Below the pieces are notes generated by a model. The model was not told the origin of the DNA. It saw only the letters and a program-made list of their open reading frames with translations, and did no database searches. Position numbers and translations under genes: made by a program. From positions 62,001 through 126,000 of the forward strand of contig NZ_LZIS01000001.1 in NCBI RefSeq assembly GCF_001667015.1: DNA of 64,000 bases. The letters run 5' to 3'. Origin of the DNA: Mycobacterium sp. E3198 (GTDB taxonomy: Bacteria; Actinomycetota; Actinomycetes; Mycobacteriales; Mycobacteriaceae). Positions 55,184-64,000 of the stretch are shown here, one piece after another. Each line of letters starts with the position of its first letter. The first letter of the stretch is position 1.

Positions 55184-56109
55184 CGCTGGTGGATGAGCGG
55201 CAGGCCCGGCACCGAGCTTCTGCCCTTGAGCACGTACGGGGTGGCGATCGAGCCGATGTAGATGTCGCGCATGTCGGGGCCGCCCCAGGCGATGCTGGTC
55301 GGGGCGCTCAATAGCTCGCCGTCGGGGTCTTCAATCACCGTTGTCGCCCGACCGTCCGGGCTGATCGCCACGATCCTGTTGGCGAGAACCAATGTGACCC
55401 AGAGGTTTCCGTTGGCATCGAACGCGCATCCGTCGGCCATCCCCCACCGGCGGCTTGTTTGCGGGTCGGCCAAGAGCCGGGCCTGGCCGGGCCCGAACTC
55501 GTCGGGTCGCCGGCCGCCCAGCGGCGGCCCGAATCGCTCTGGCGGCCCCAGTGTTTCGCCCTCGATCGGAAACCGCACCACGTCGGCGGTTACCGTGCGG
55601 ACGACGTACAGGTAGTCCTCGTCGCGATCCAGCGCCATACAGTTCGGGAAGCTCACCCCGTCGGCGACGACTTGCGCCGATTGGCGATCCGGTGTCACTC
55701 GAAAAATGAACCCATCGACGGTGCCACGCGCGATGGTATCCATGAGGTCGTCTGCCATCGTGCTCACCGAACACCACAACGCCCCAACGGAATCCACCAA
55801 AACGAAGTTCAGCCATCGCAGTGGGCGCCCGTCGAGTTGTCCACTTAATACCGGCGTGATCGCCCCGCTCACCGGGTCGAGATCCTGCAGCATGCCCAAG
55901 CCCCAATTGGCGATTAGAAAGTGGCCGTCGCGGTCGATCGCGATCCCGTTCGGCTCGCCGCCCGCCTGGCCGATGTGGCGGATGGTGTTCTCATCAATGA
56001 GTTCTGCGACTGCGGAGGCCTCATCGGAGGCGAACACCCCACCATCACCAGCGACGACGACGTGTTCCGGTCGATCCACGCCGCGCCCGATGGGGTGCAA
56101 ATCGTTCAC
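55180..56109 (-). CDS. SMP-30/gluconolactonase-like beta-propeller hydrolase
   Basis: A 309-aa protein with repeated propeller segments: NGIAIDRDGHFLIANWGLGMLQ, FPNCMALDRDEDYLYVVRT (quoted in part), and GCAFDANGNLWVTLVLANRI, the pattern of sugar or aryl lactonases. Metal ligands fit the Glu/Asn/Asp positions (DGVSFPNCMALD, WGMADGCAFD). GTG at 56109 (VNDLHPIGRGVDRPEH) is used; the frame is open to 56244, but that part overlaps the next gene. It ends on a CTAG shared with the SDR. Substrate unknown. Confidence 0.8.
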   Translation of the reverse strand: MNDLHPIGRGVDRPEHVVVAGDGGVFASDEASAVAELIDENTIRHIGQAGGEPNGIAIDRDGHFLIANWGLGMLQDLDPVSGAITPVLSGQLDGRPLRWLNFVLVDSVGALWCSVSTMADDLMDTIARGTVDGFIFRVTPDRQSAQVVADGVSFPNCMALDRDEDYLYVVRTVTADVVRFPIEGETLGPPERFGPPLGGRRPDEFGPGQARLLADPQTSRRWGMADGCAFDANGNLWVTLVLANRIVAISPDGRATTVIEDPDGELLSAPTSIAWGGPDMRDIYIGSIATPYVLKGRSSVPGLPLIHQR

Positions 56110-56230
56110 CGCGATGGTGCAGTCGCCCCCTCGTTGATTCGGCCTTAGTCCTCGCACCTGGCCACCTGGGTGATTTGACCGCCGTCGGTCCACTTCCTGC
56201 CTCCGCGACACGATGTAGCAGGACCAGGTC

Positions 56231-56464
56231 TCAGAGCCCTCCAAATGTGTCTTGGATCAGCCTTAGCAACTTGGCAGCACCATCTCGGTCGAGTTGAATC
56301 GACTGCGAAACTTTGTTGGGTATCTGCCGTTCATCAGAACCATATGTATCAAGTTGAAGAAAAGTCTGGCCGTCGACATTGAACGCACGCCAACCGCACA
56401 AGACTGGCTTGTGCACGCCGTTCCTGTCTGAGCCAACGTGCTGAAATTCGCTGATAAAAGCCAT
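56231..56464 (-). CDS. Small conserved protein at the defence-island edge
   Basis: A 77-aa protein with the pattern [19 protein letters not shown] and then [26 protein letters not shown]. This [11 protein letters not shown]...KxSQSIQLD pattern is widespread in bacteria as a small protein sometimes mislabelled methionyl-tRNA formyltransferase, often beside restriction or phage-defence genes; that recollection is not verified here. ATG at 56464 has GGGAGG 4-5 nt upstream, a strong site. It is divergent from the giant helicase gene across 735 bp. Codon choice is less GC-biased than the genes to its left, suggesting acquired DNA. Function unknown. Confidence 0.7.
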   Translation of the reverse strand: MAFISEFQHVGSDRNGVHKPVLCGWRAFNVDGQTFLQLDTYGSDERQIPNKVSQSIQLDRDGAAKLLRLIQDTFGGL

Positions 56465-57199
56465 TGAGCCTCCCGCGATTGTGCGTCCATCGAGAATATC
56501 GGTCAGTTATTCGGAGATCATCCAGCACAGGCAAGTCCATGAGTTGGAGACGGTCCAAGGAGATGATGGACGTGCCCGCGGTGGCGGCGTGGCTGGCCTC
56601 CGGCCTGGCCGCCGCGACGTCCCAGCTGCACTTCGTCCGCACAGGCTCGAGTGGCCTGATCACCGGTCACCCGTTCGACCAGATCGTGCACGATCTGCAA
56701 CTGTGCCGGGCATCGCTCGTTCACCGTCACCCGCTCATCGAGCATCTCGACACGGGCCTGACGGGAACGACTGTGGTGAGCGGTGGCAGGTACCGTGCAA
56801 CACCCGGCTATTCCATGACCACAGCATGTTCACCTCGAAGCCCGTCGGCATGCGCTTGCCCGGTGCACTCGGAATCCCAATCGTGTCGCCGCTGCACACC
56901 CCTGTTATGTCCAGCGGGTCAAGGCGCCTTTCGTCCGGTAGGCGACGGGTAGCGCAATTTTAAGTGGGCCGCGTTGAACCCAGAGCCCCCGCGCTGCGTA
57001 GCGCGTGCGGCCGACCGCTCGGGCACTACGTACTTGGGGACACGCGCTGAGAAGGCGCGATTTCGCACGCCAACCGCCCGCTGAGTCGACTGTTGTTTAT
57101 ATCTTCACGCAATAGCGACACGTTTGAAATGATCCCCCCACGGGTTACATCGACGCCCAAGTGAACGAGTCGTCACGAGTAGGACGCAAGGGGAGGCAC
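56465..57199. other. Gene-free stretch, possible decayed DNA or control region
   Basis: About 735 bp without a convincing gene. Short frames exist on both strands (for example 56464-56952), but none has a good start, clear composition or family match. The left part is GC-rich with shadow frames, while 57080-57150 is A/T-rich, as expected for a promoter of the helicase gene. It may be a remnant of lost genes at the island edge. Confidence 0.5.
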
Positions 57200-60100
57200 A
57201 TGGATATCTTCCGTGTCCACCAAGAGCTGATCGATGACTACAAGTCCTTCACGACCAGCGCGGTCGTACCGCGAGACCCACGAATCGAGCAATACGTCGC
57301 CGACGAGCTTGCCGAGGGAAAGCAGTGGCCAGAGCCTTGGCTATCCCTGAATCCGACCTTCGCCCCCGGTGGCTCGATAGACGAGCTGGTCGCGCAGGAT
57401 CTTCTGCACCCGGAGTGCGCCAAAATCTTCCGGCCCAAGCAAAACATCGTCGACCCCGGCACACGCCCCATCACGCTTCACCGCCACCAGCGAGAGGCGA
57501 TCGAAGCGGCGCGTTCCGGCAAGAGCTATGTGCTGACAACCGGCACCGGCTCCGGTAAGTCGCTGGCCTACATCATCCCGATCGTCGACCGGGTGCTGCG
57601 CCAGCAGCCGCGCGAGCACGGGGCAAAAGCCATCATCGTGTACCCGATGAACGCACTGGCCAATAGCCAGGTCGGCGAGCTAGAGAAGTTCCTGACGTTC
57701 GGCTACGGCGAGGGCAACGAGCCGGTGATGTTCGCCCGTTACACCGGCCAAGAGCAAGGTGAACGTCGTGAGGAGATCCTCCGCAACCCGCCCGACATCT
57801 TGCTGACTAACTACGTGATGCTCGAGCTGATGCTCACCCGCCCGGAGGAACGTCGGAAGCTCGTCGACGCGGCGAAGGGGCTGCAGTTCCTCGTCCTCGA
57901 TGAACTCCACACCTACCGCGGCCGGCAGGGCGCCGACGTTGCGATGCTCGTCCGACGCGTGCGAGACGCGTGCCAGTCACCCGAAATGCAGTGCGTCGGT
58001 ACCTCCGCAACCATGGCTAGCGCCGGCACTGAGGTAGACCAACGTCGAGTGGTCGCCGAAGTCGCGACTGGACTGTTCGGCACCGAGGTCACACCGGACC
58101 GAGTGATCGGCGAGACCCTCGATCACGCGACGGCCGGAGACCCAGGCGACGTCACTGAGTTGACCGGAGAACTTCACGCCGGCGGAGCTACCGGCGATTA
58201 TGACGAACTGGCGGCTTCCTCGCTGGCATCGTGGATCGAGACGACATTTGGGCTTGCGATCGAGCAAGACTCGGGGCGGGTGATACGGCAACGGCCCGCG
58301 CGAGTGCGCGAATCTGCGGCGCGTCTGGCCGATCTCACGGGTCGCACCGTTGACGAGTGCGCGCAAGCAATCCGCACCACATTGCTGGCCGGCTCAGCCG
58401 CTCGGAATCCGGTCACCGGCCGGCCATTGTTCGCCTTCCGGCTGCACCAGTTCCTCTCCAAGGGAGACACGGTGTACGTGTCGATCGAGGACGAAGCCAG
58501 ACGCCACATCACCTCGCAGTACCAGGTGGCCGTGCCGGACCGACCCGACCACGTACTCATGCCCTTGGCGTTCTGCCGCGAGTGCGGTCAGGAGTACCTC
58601 GTCGTGTCGCGGACCACCGAGGGCGCCGAGGTGATTTACCGCCCGCGCCGAGACCGCGATGCCAGCGGCGGCGACCAGGCCAACGGATACCTCTATATAT
58701 CTACGAGCCAGCCGTGGCCCGCCGATCCGTTGGCGGAAGGCCGCCTACCGGACTCCTGGCTATCCGACGGCCAGGTGGTCGAACGGCGGCGCCCCTATCT
58801 GCCGCGCCGGGTAAGAGTCGACATCGGCGGCAGCGAGGTCACCTCAGGCGGTATCGACGCCGCCTTCGTCCCAGCCCCTTTCCGATTCTGCCTGCGCTGC
58901 AAGGTGTCCTACGAGCAATCGCGGGGCAACGACTTCGCCAAGCTCGCGACGTTGGACGCAGAAGGCAGAAGCTCCGCGGTCTCGGTGCTGAGCACATCGA
59001 TCGTGCGCTCGCTCAACGCGATTCCCCCCGACGAACTCAGTCCCGAGTCACGCAAGCTATTGACGTTCGTCGACAACCGGCAAGACGCCAGCCTGCAGGC
59101 CGGGCACTTCAACGACTTCGTCCAGATGGCTCAACTTCGCGGCGCCGTGTATCGGGCCCTGCAGTCAGGAAGCCTTCACCACGAAGATGTCGCACAGCGC
59201 GTCGTCGAAAGCTTGGGTCTGCGATTCGAGGACTACGCCGCGAACCCCGAGGCAGTGTACGGGGCACGGTCATCGGCCGAGCGGGCCTTCAAGGAGTTCA
59301 TCGAATACCGCTTGTACTCCGACCTCCAGCGCGGCTGGCGAGTCACCATGCCGAACCTGGAACAGACCGGCCTTCTCGTAGTCGGATACGAATCGCTGCG
59401 AGAAATTGCCGCTGACCCTGCGCTCTGGGAACGGACCTACGAACCGCTGCGCGACGCCACCGCGGTCCAGCGAGAAGAATTGTGCCGCATAGTTCTCGAC
59501 GAGTTCCGCCGCGACCTTGCCGTCGCCATCGAATGCCTCACCGACGACGGATTCGATCGAGTCAAGCGACAGTCCGATCAGCACTTGCAAGGCTTGTGGT
59601 CGATCCCTCCGCACGAGCCGCGGCCGCGGCCAGCCGTGGTTTCCACCGAGCTCGGCAAGCCGGGCGCGCCGCGCGTTATCGCCCGCTTGACAGGCCGCAC
59701 GGCACTCGGTCGGTACATTCGCGAAGCCAGTGGGCTGGCGTTGCACGGCGCCCAGATGGACACCGCCGATGCGCAGAAAGTGATCGAAGACCTACTTCGG
59801 GTTTTGGACCGCGCCGGTTTGCTGACAACCGTTGACGTCGAAGGTCTCACCGGTCCCAACTACCGCCTGAAGGCCTCGGCGGTGATCTGGAAGCCCGGTG
59901 ACGGTCGAGTCGGGGCACCCGACCCGCTCCGCAAGGGTTTCGACCCCGACCAAGGCACCCGCGTCAATCCCTTCTTCCTGGATCTCTACCGCAAGACCGC
60001 TCCGGAACTGGTCGGCATGTACGCCCGCGAGCACACAGCCCAAGTGGCCGCCTCCGATCGTGAGGAACGCGAAAAAGCCTTCCGTAAAGGCGAATTGAAG

Positions 60101-62341
60101 GTCCTGTACTGCTCGCCCACCATGGAACTCGGTGTTGACATCGCAAGTCTCAACGCTGTAGGGCTGCGCAATGTCCCACCCACACCGGCCAACTACGCCC
60201 AACGCAGTGGACGCGCCGGCCGGTCCGGCCAGCCTGCCCTGGTCACCACCTACTGCGCCACCGGCAACTCGCACGACCAGTACTACTTCCGGCGCTCGGT
60301 CGACATGGTCGCCGGATCGGTCGCCCCGCCGCGCCTGGATCTGACCAATGAAGCTCTGCTGGCGTCGCATCTGCAGGCGCTGTGGCTGGCCGAAACGGGC
60401 GCCGACCTCTATTCGCGGATGCCGCAGCTCCTGGAACTCGACGCACCCGGCATGCCGCTGACCTCCAACTTGGACAAAGCACTACACAACCCCGACGCGA
60501 TACGGCGAGCCACTGAGCGGGCAACCGTCCTGATCGCACCCCTTATCGATGACCTCCAACGCACTTCCTGGTGGCACCAAAACTGGCCCACCACCGTGAT
60601 TGCTGCCGCGCCAGAGGAGTTCAACCACGCCTGCAACCGCTGGCGCGAGCTCTATCAAGCGGCCCTGGAAGATCAGGCTGAGCAAAACCGCATCGTCCTC
60701 AACAGCGCGGTGAACAAACGCGCCCGAGACGCAGCAGAGGGCCGACGGCGTGAAGCCGAAGGCCAACTTCGGTTACTCCGCAACGAAGACACCGACCGCA
60801 CCCATTCCGATTTCTACACCTATCGCTACTTCGCCAGTGAGGGCTTCCTACCGGGATACAGCTTTCCGAGGCTGCCGCTGGCGGCCTATATTCCGGGCGT
60901 CCGGGCGGCGGTCGGCAACCGCGCCGGCGGCGACTACCTGCAGCGTCCGCGATTCCTAGCCATCAGCGAGTTCGGTCCCGGCGCGATCATTTACCACGAA
61001 GGCGCGCGCTACGAAGTCAAGCGCATCCAGGTGCCGATGAGCGCAGGCGGTATCGGCACGGTAGACACACAGGACGCATACCGCTGCGAGTCGTGCGGCT
61101 ATCACCACGTACGCCGCCCCGGTCTGGACGTGTGTGAGAACTGCGGGGCGCCGCTCGGCGCGCCCCAGTACGGGCTGATGCGCATGCAGACCGTGTTCGC
61201 CCGCCGCCGGGAACGCATTTCCAGCGATGAAGAAGAGCGCCGCAGAGCCGGATTCGAGCTGCACACGTCCTACCGATTCAGCCAGCACGGGCCGCGACTG
61301 GGGCGGTCCGACGCCACCGTCCAAGACGAGACGGGTGAGCTGCTCACCCTGAGCTACGGCGACACAGCGACCGTGCGAGTTACCAATGTGGGCCGACGGC
61401 GCCGCAAACACCCTGCAGACCTTGGTTATTGGCTCGACACTGTCAAAGGAAATTGGCTATCGGAAAAAGATGCCGAAGACACCACACCCCAGGACGATGC
61501 CCTCGACGACGCCGCCGATGTGCCCACCAAGCAAAAGGTTATTCCCTACGTCGAGGACACTCGCAACGTCTTGGTCTTGCGACTCGGCCAACCGGTAGCG
61601 CCCGAGGTTTCCACTAGCCTGCGCTACGCCCTGGAACGTGGCGTCGAAGCCCAGTTCCAGCTGGAGGACTCCGAACTATCCAGCGAAGCTCTCCCCGACA
61701 ACGAACAGCGCGGCCGCATGCTCTTTACCGAATCCGCCGAAGGCGGCGCTGGTGTACTGCGGCGGCTACATGGCGAGCCGGACGCCATCGCCAACGTCGC
61801 GAGGGCCGCATTGGAAATCGTGCACTTCAGCCCCGACGGCGTGGACCTGGGCAAGAACGAAGAGGCTCGAGAACGTTGTGAAAAAGCTTGCTACGACTGC
61901 CTGCTCGCCTATTCCAATCAAGCCGACCACGCGGCCATCGACCGGCATCTGATCCGAGATCTCTTGCTGCGGCTCGCCGCGTCGAACACGACGCCCGCGA
62001 TCGAAACGCAACACCGAGATGACAATGCGCAGGACATGCGAGCGAGATGTGAGTCTGAACTGCAGCGTGCCTTCATCGATCTCCTCGTACAGCACGAGTT
62101 CGCCCTGCCCGACGAAGTGAGGGAACCCGTCGGTGCGGAAGGTATCCGGCCGGACTTCGCATTCCATGCCGACGATTCAGCACTGGCGGTATTTGTCGAA
62201 GAGGCATCCCCGCCGGATGCCGAGGAGGTCGAGGAGATGTTCAACGACGCGGGCTGGACGGTGCTGCGGCTTCATCCCGGCGACGACTGGTTGACGCGGG
62301 TACGCGAGCACTCATACGTATTCGGCGACGGAAGGGTTTAG
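57200..62341 (+). CDS. Giant DEAD-type helicase with zinc sites, defence-type
   Basis: A 1713-aa ATP-dependent helicase. Motif I is TGTGSGKS (Lys120), motif II DELH (234-237), motif III SAT (269-271), and motif VI QRSGRAGRSG (1001-1010); a 600-residue insert separates the two RecA halves. Zinc-type Cys pairs lie at 459/462 with 564/567 and at 1296/1299 with 1312/1315; Cys1560, 1564 and 1567 resemble the MZB/DUF1998 end of MrfA, DrmA/B or DruE. The last 100 residues look like a PD-(D/E)xK nuclease, but the strongest acidic positions are altered (VFVEEASPPD). ATG at 57200 after GGGAGG is chosen over GTG 57161. Confidence 0.88.
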   Translation: MDIFRVHQELIDDYKSFTTSAVVPRDPRIEQYVADELAEGKQWPEPWLSLNPTFAPGGSIDELVAQDLLHPECAKIFRPKQNIVDPGTRPITLHRHQREAIEAARSGKSYVLTTGTGSGKSLAYIIPIVDRVLRQQPREHGAKAIIVYPMNALANSQVGELEKFLTFGYGEGNEPVMFARYTGQEQGERREEILRNPPDILLTNYVMLELMLTRPEERRKLVDAAKGLQFLVLDELHTYRGRQGADVAMLVRRVRDACQSPEMQCVGTSATMASAGTEVDQRRVVAEVATGLFGTEVTPDRVIGETLDHATAGDPGDVTELTGELHAGGATGDYDELAASSLASWIETTFGLAIEQDSGRVIRQRPARVRESAARLADLTGRTVDECAQAIRTTLLAGSAARNPVTGRPLFAFRLHQFLSKGDTVYVSIEDEARRHITSQYQVAVPDRPDHVLMPLAFCRECGQEYLVVSRTTEGAEVIYRPRRDRDASGGDQANGYLYISTSQPWPADPLAEGRLPDSWLSDGQVVERRRPYLPRRVRVDIGGSEVTSGGIDAAFVPAPFRFCLRCKVSYEQSRGNDFAKLATLDAEGRSSAVSVLSTSIVRSLNAIPPDELSPESRKLLTFVDNRQDASLQAGHFNDFVQMAQLRGAVYRALQSGSLHHEDVAQRVVESLGLRFEDYAANPEAVYGARSSAERAFKEFIEYRLYSDLQRGWRVTMPNLEQTGLLVVGYESLREIAADPALWERTYEPLRDATAVQREELCRIVLDEFRRDLAVAIECLTDDGFDRVKRQSDQHLQGLWSIPPHEPRPRPAVVSTELGKPGAPRVIARLTGRTALGRYIREASGLALHGAQMDTADAQKVIEDLLRVLDRAGLLTTVDVEGLTGPNYRLKASAVIWKPGDGRVGAPDPLRKGFDPDQGTRVNPFFLDLYRKTAPELVGMYAREHTAQVAASDREEREKAFRKGELKVLYCSPTMELGVDIASLNAVGLRNVPPTPANYAQRSGRAGRSGQPALVTTYCATGNSHDQYYFRRSVDMVAGSVAPPRLDLTNEALLASHLQALWLAETGADLYSRMPQLLELDAPGMPLTSNLDKALHNPDAIRRATERATVLIAPLIDDLQRTSWWHQNWPTTVIAAAPEEFNHACNRWRELYQAALEDQAEQNRIVLNSAVNKRARDAAEGRRREAEGQLRLLRNEDTDRTHSDFYTYRYFASEGFLPGYSFPRLPLAAYIPGVRAAVGNRAGGDYLQRPRFLAISEFGPGAIIYHEGARYEVKRIQVPMSAGGIGTVDTQDAYRCESCGYHHVRRPGLDVCENCGAPLGAPQYGLMRMQTVFARRRERISSDEEERRRAGFELHTSYRFSQHGPRLGRSDATVQDETGELLTLSYGDTATVRVTNVGRRRRKHPADLGYWLDTVKGNWLSEKDAEDTTPQDDALDDAADVPTKQKVIPYVEDTRNVLVLRLGQPVAPEVSTSLRYALERGVEAQFQLEDSELSSEALPDNEQRGRMLFTESAEGGAGVLRRLHGEPDAIANVARAALEIVHFSPDGVDLGKNEEARERCEKACYDCLLAYSNQADHAAIDRHLIRDLLLRLAASNTTPAIETQHRDDNAQDMRARCESELQRAFIDLLVQHEFALPDEVREPVGAEGIRPDFAFHADDSALAVFVEEASPPDAEEVEEMFNDAGWTVLRLHPGDDWLTRVREHSYVFGDGRV

Positions 62342-62346
62342 GCACA

Positions 62347-64000
62347 GTGGGATTCGCCCCTGGAAACCTCGTCACGGCACGCGGTCGCGAATGGGTGGTG
62401 CTACCGGAGAGCACAGACGACTTTCTCGTGCTACGACCCATTGGCGGCATCGACGATGACATCGCCGGCGTACTCGCCAGCGAAGGTGTCAGCCCGGCGT
62501 CGTTTCCCCCGCCGCAGCCGGAGGATCTCGGCGATCACCTGAGTGCCTCGTTGTTGCGCAGCGCCCTGCGGATCGGATTTCGTTCCACCGCCGGACCGTT
62601 CCGAAGCCTGGCCTCCATCGCCGTCGAGCCTCGCGCCTACCAGATGGTGCCGCTCATGATGGCGCTGCGGCAGGACGTCGTTCGACTGCTGATTGCCGAC
62701 GACGTGGGCATCGGCAAGACTATCGAGGCCGCTCTGGTGGCCACCGAGCTGCTCAAGGTCGGTGACGCCCGCGGGCTAACTGTGTTGTGCAGTCCTGCGC
62801 TGGCCGAGCAGTGGCAGGGTGAACTCAGAGAGAAGTTCGGTCTCGAAGCTGAACTGGTCCTGCCGAGCACGGTTCGCCGCCTCGAACGCGGACTTATCGG
62901 CGCCGAGTCGATTTTCGAGCGGTACCCAATCACCGTGGTTTCCACCGACTTCATCAAGAGTGCGCGGCGTCGCCACGAGTTCCTGCGCACCTGCCCGGAT
63001 CTGGTGATCGTCGATGAGGTGCACACCTGCGTCGCGGACTCCACGACCAGCGGTTCGGGCCGGACTCAACGCTACGAATTGATCCGGGACCTTGCGGCTG
63101 ACCCCTCCCGCCACCTCATCCTGGCCACCGCCACTCCCCACAGCGGTAAGGACGAGGCGTTCCGCAACCTGCTTGGGCTGCTAAAGCCTGAGTTGGCCGC
63201 CGTTGACTTGGAGAAGAAGGCCGATCGGGAACACTTGGCTAAGCACTTCGTCCAGCGCCGCCGCGCGGACATCCGCCGTTATCTCGATGAGGACACCCCG
63301 TTCCCGAAGGACCGCCTCTCCGCGGAAGTGCCCTACTCGCTGAGCCCCGAGTACCACGCGCTGTTCGCCAAAGTCCTTGACTACGCCCGCGAAACCGTCC
63401 GCACCGATGAAGGCGGACTGGCCCGGCGGGTCAACTGGTGGTCGGCGCTGGCCCTGCTGCGGGCGCTGGCGTCGTCGCCCCGTGCGGCCGCTCAAACTTT
63501 GCAGACCCGCGCGGCGACGGTGGCTGCCGACTCACCGGAAGAAGCGGACGCCATTGGCCGGGCAATCGTGCTCGACCAGGCCGACGACGAGGCGCTTGAG
63601 GCGATCGACACCACGCCCGGCGCTGACACCGAATCCAAGCCCGCCAATGCCAAATCGCGTCGGCTGCAGGCGTTCCGGGCCGAAGCATTGAAGCTCGAAG
63701 GCAAACCCGATCGCAAGATCACCGCGTTGGTCAAGAGCGTCAAGGAACTGCTCGGGGACGGGTTCAACCCGATCGTCTTCTGCCGATTCATCGACACCGC
63801 CGACTACGTGGCCGAGCAACTCGGCGCATCGCTGGGCAAGAACGTCACGATCCGTGCCGTGACCGGCACCCTGCCCCCCGCGGAACGGGTCGCGCGCATC
63901 GAGGAGCTGACGGCGGAGCCAGGCCAGCACGTCCTGGTTGCCACCGACTGCCTTTCGGAGGGGGTCAATCTGCAGGAGAACTTCCAGGCGGTGGTCCATT
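62347..64000 (+). CDS. SNF2-type helicase, truncated by the window end
   Basis: A partial SNF2/DrmD-like helicase; at least 551 codons are open from a GTG at 62347 to the end of the window. Motif I is DDVGIGKTIEAALVATELL, motif II IVDEVHTC, motif III ATATPHSG, and the helicase C-terminal part (RKITALVKSVKEL, VATDCLSEGVNLQ) has started. The opening residues GFAPGNLVTARGREWVVLP fit SNF2-like partners of DISARM-type defence operons. The start lies 5 bp after the giant helicase stop, so the two are one operon. The total length, and hence the final family, cannot be judged here. Confidence 0.85.
   Translation, partial: MGFAPGNLVTARGREWVVLPESTDDFLVLRPIGGIDDDIAGVLASEGVSPASFPPPQPEDLGDHLSASLLRSALRIGFRSTAGPFRSLASIAVEPRAYQMVPLMMALRQDVVRLLIADDVGIGKTIEAALVATELLKVGDARGLTVLCSPALAEQWQGELREKFGLEAELVLPSTVRRLERGLIGAESIFERYPITVVSTDFIKSARRRHEFLRTCPDLVIVDEVHTCVADSTTSGSGRTQRYELIRDLAADPSRHLILATATPHSGKDEAFRNLLGLLKPELAAVDLEKKADREHLAKHFVQRRRADIRRYLDEDTPFPKDRLSAEVPYSLSPEYHALFAKVLDYARETVRTDEGGLARRVNWWSALALLRALASSPRAAAQTLQTRAATVAADSPEEADAIGRAIVLDQADDEALEAIDTTPGADTESKPANAKSRRLQAFRAEALKLEGKPDRKITALVKSVKELLGDGFNPIVFCRFIDTADYVAEQLGASLGKNVTIRAVTGTLPPAERVARIEELTAEPGQHVLVATDCLSEGVNLQENFQAVVH

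Noticed and set aside
56464..56952. 162-codon frame next to the small island protein, with a segment that looks slightly protein-like
   Set aside because: No ribosome binding site, its start overlaps the divergent gene, and Cys/Ser-rich composition; kept only as possible remnant DNA.
57200..62341. Simple assignment of the giant helicase as DruE or DrmA
   Set aside because: The helicase core and MZB-like end fit several systems; the presence of an SNF2 gene argues against plain Druantia, and the missing right half prevents naming.

Overview
The window reads as the chromosome of a slow-growing, high-GC Mycobacterium. It carries a complete mycolic-acid FAS-II cluster (mabR, then fabD-acpM-kasA-kasB-accD6), mycothiol-dependent mscR, a PE protein, cyp124, several TetR/MarR regulators and F420-type enzymes. 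Gene order largely follows the M. tuberculosis stretch I remember as Rv2237-Rv2266, with several extra blocks. A non-tuberculous species near the M. avium complex is my best guess. No insertion sequence, integrase, rRNA or CRISPR array was seen; one tRNA is present.

Layout. 1-7.2 kb: MpaB-like oxygenase, epoxide hydrolase, small DUF2510 membrane protein, tRNA-Val, ahpE with a DUF3052 gene, a lipoprotein, and aceE. 7.2-14.2 kb: palindromic intergenic DNA, mabR, then the FAS-II operon preceded by a clear MabR-type operator. 14.2-20.4 kb: an operon tetR-glpD-flavin monooxygenase faces an alkyl-DHAP-synthase-like gene plus diacylglycerol kinase across a 17-bp gap that seems to hold two opposed leaderless promoters. 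20.4-25.6 kb: an accessory block with an SDR, an F420-type LLM oxidoreductase, an F420/NADP-reductase-like gene, a divergent marR, and a cytochrome b/molybdopterin fusion. 25.9-39.5 kb: return to the conserved backbone (DUF3145, serine hydrolase, methyltransferase, mscR, MBL hydrolase, SDR, Hsp70-like proline-rich protein, cyp124), with a PE protein, a SABATH-like methyltransferase and an MmpS-like protein mixed in.

39.5-56.2 kb: species-specific small operons, including secreted proteins, HAD, two DUF202 proteins, a cutinase, a Tat-exported amidase, a condensation-fold acyltransferase, a ClpX-type zinc finger protein, an enoyl-CoA hydratase/TetR pair, an acyl-CoA dehydrogenase-like enzyme, a DUF3060 protein, a secretory-type lipase, a free-standing E2-like acyltransferase, SDRs and an SMP-30 protein. 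Neighbouring convergent genes repeatedly end on a shared CTAG.

56.2-64.0 kb: the most interesting part. A small conserved protein, about 735 bp without a convincing gene, a 1713-aa DEAD-type helicase with several zinc sites, an MZB/DUF1998-like end and a degenerate nuclease-like tail, then an SNF2-type helicase that runs off the window. This looks like the left half of an anti-phage defence locus (DISARM/Druantia/Hma-like). The window ends before the genes that would decide its type.
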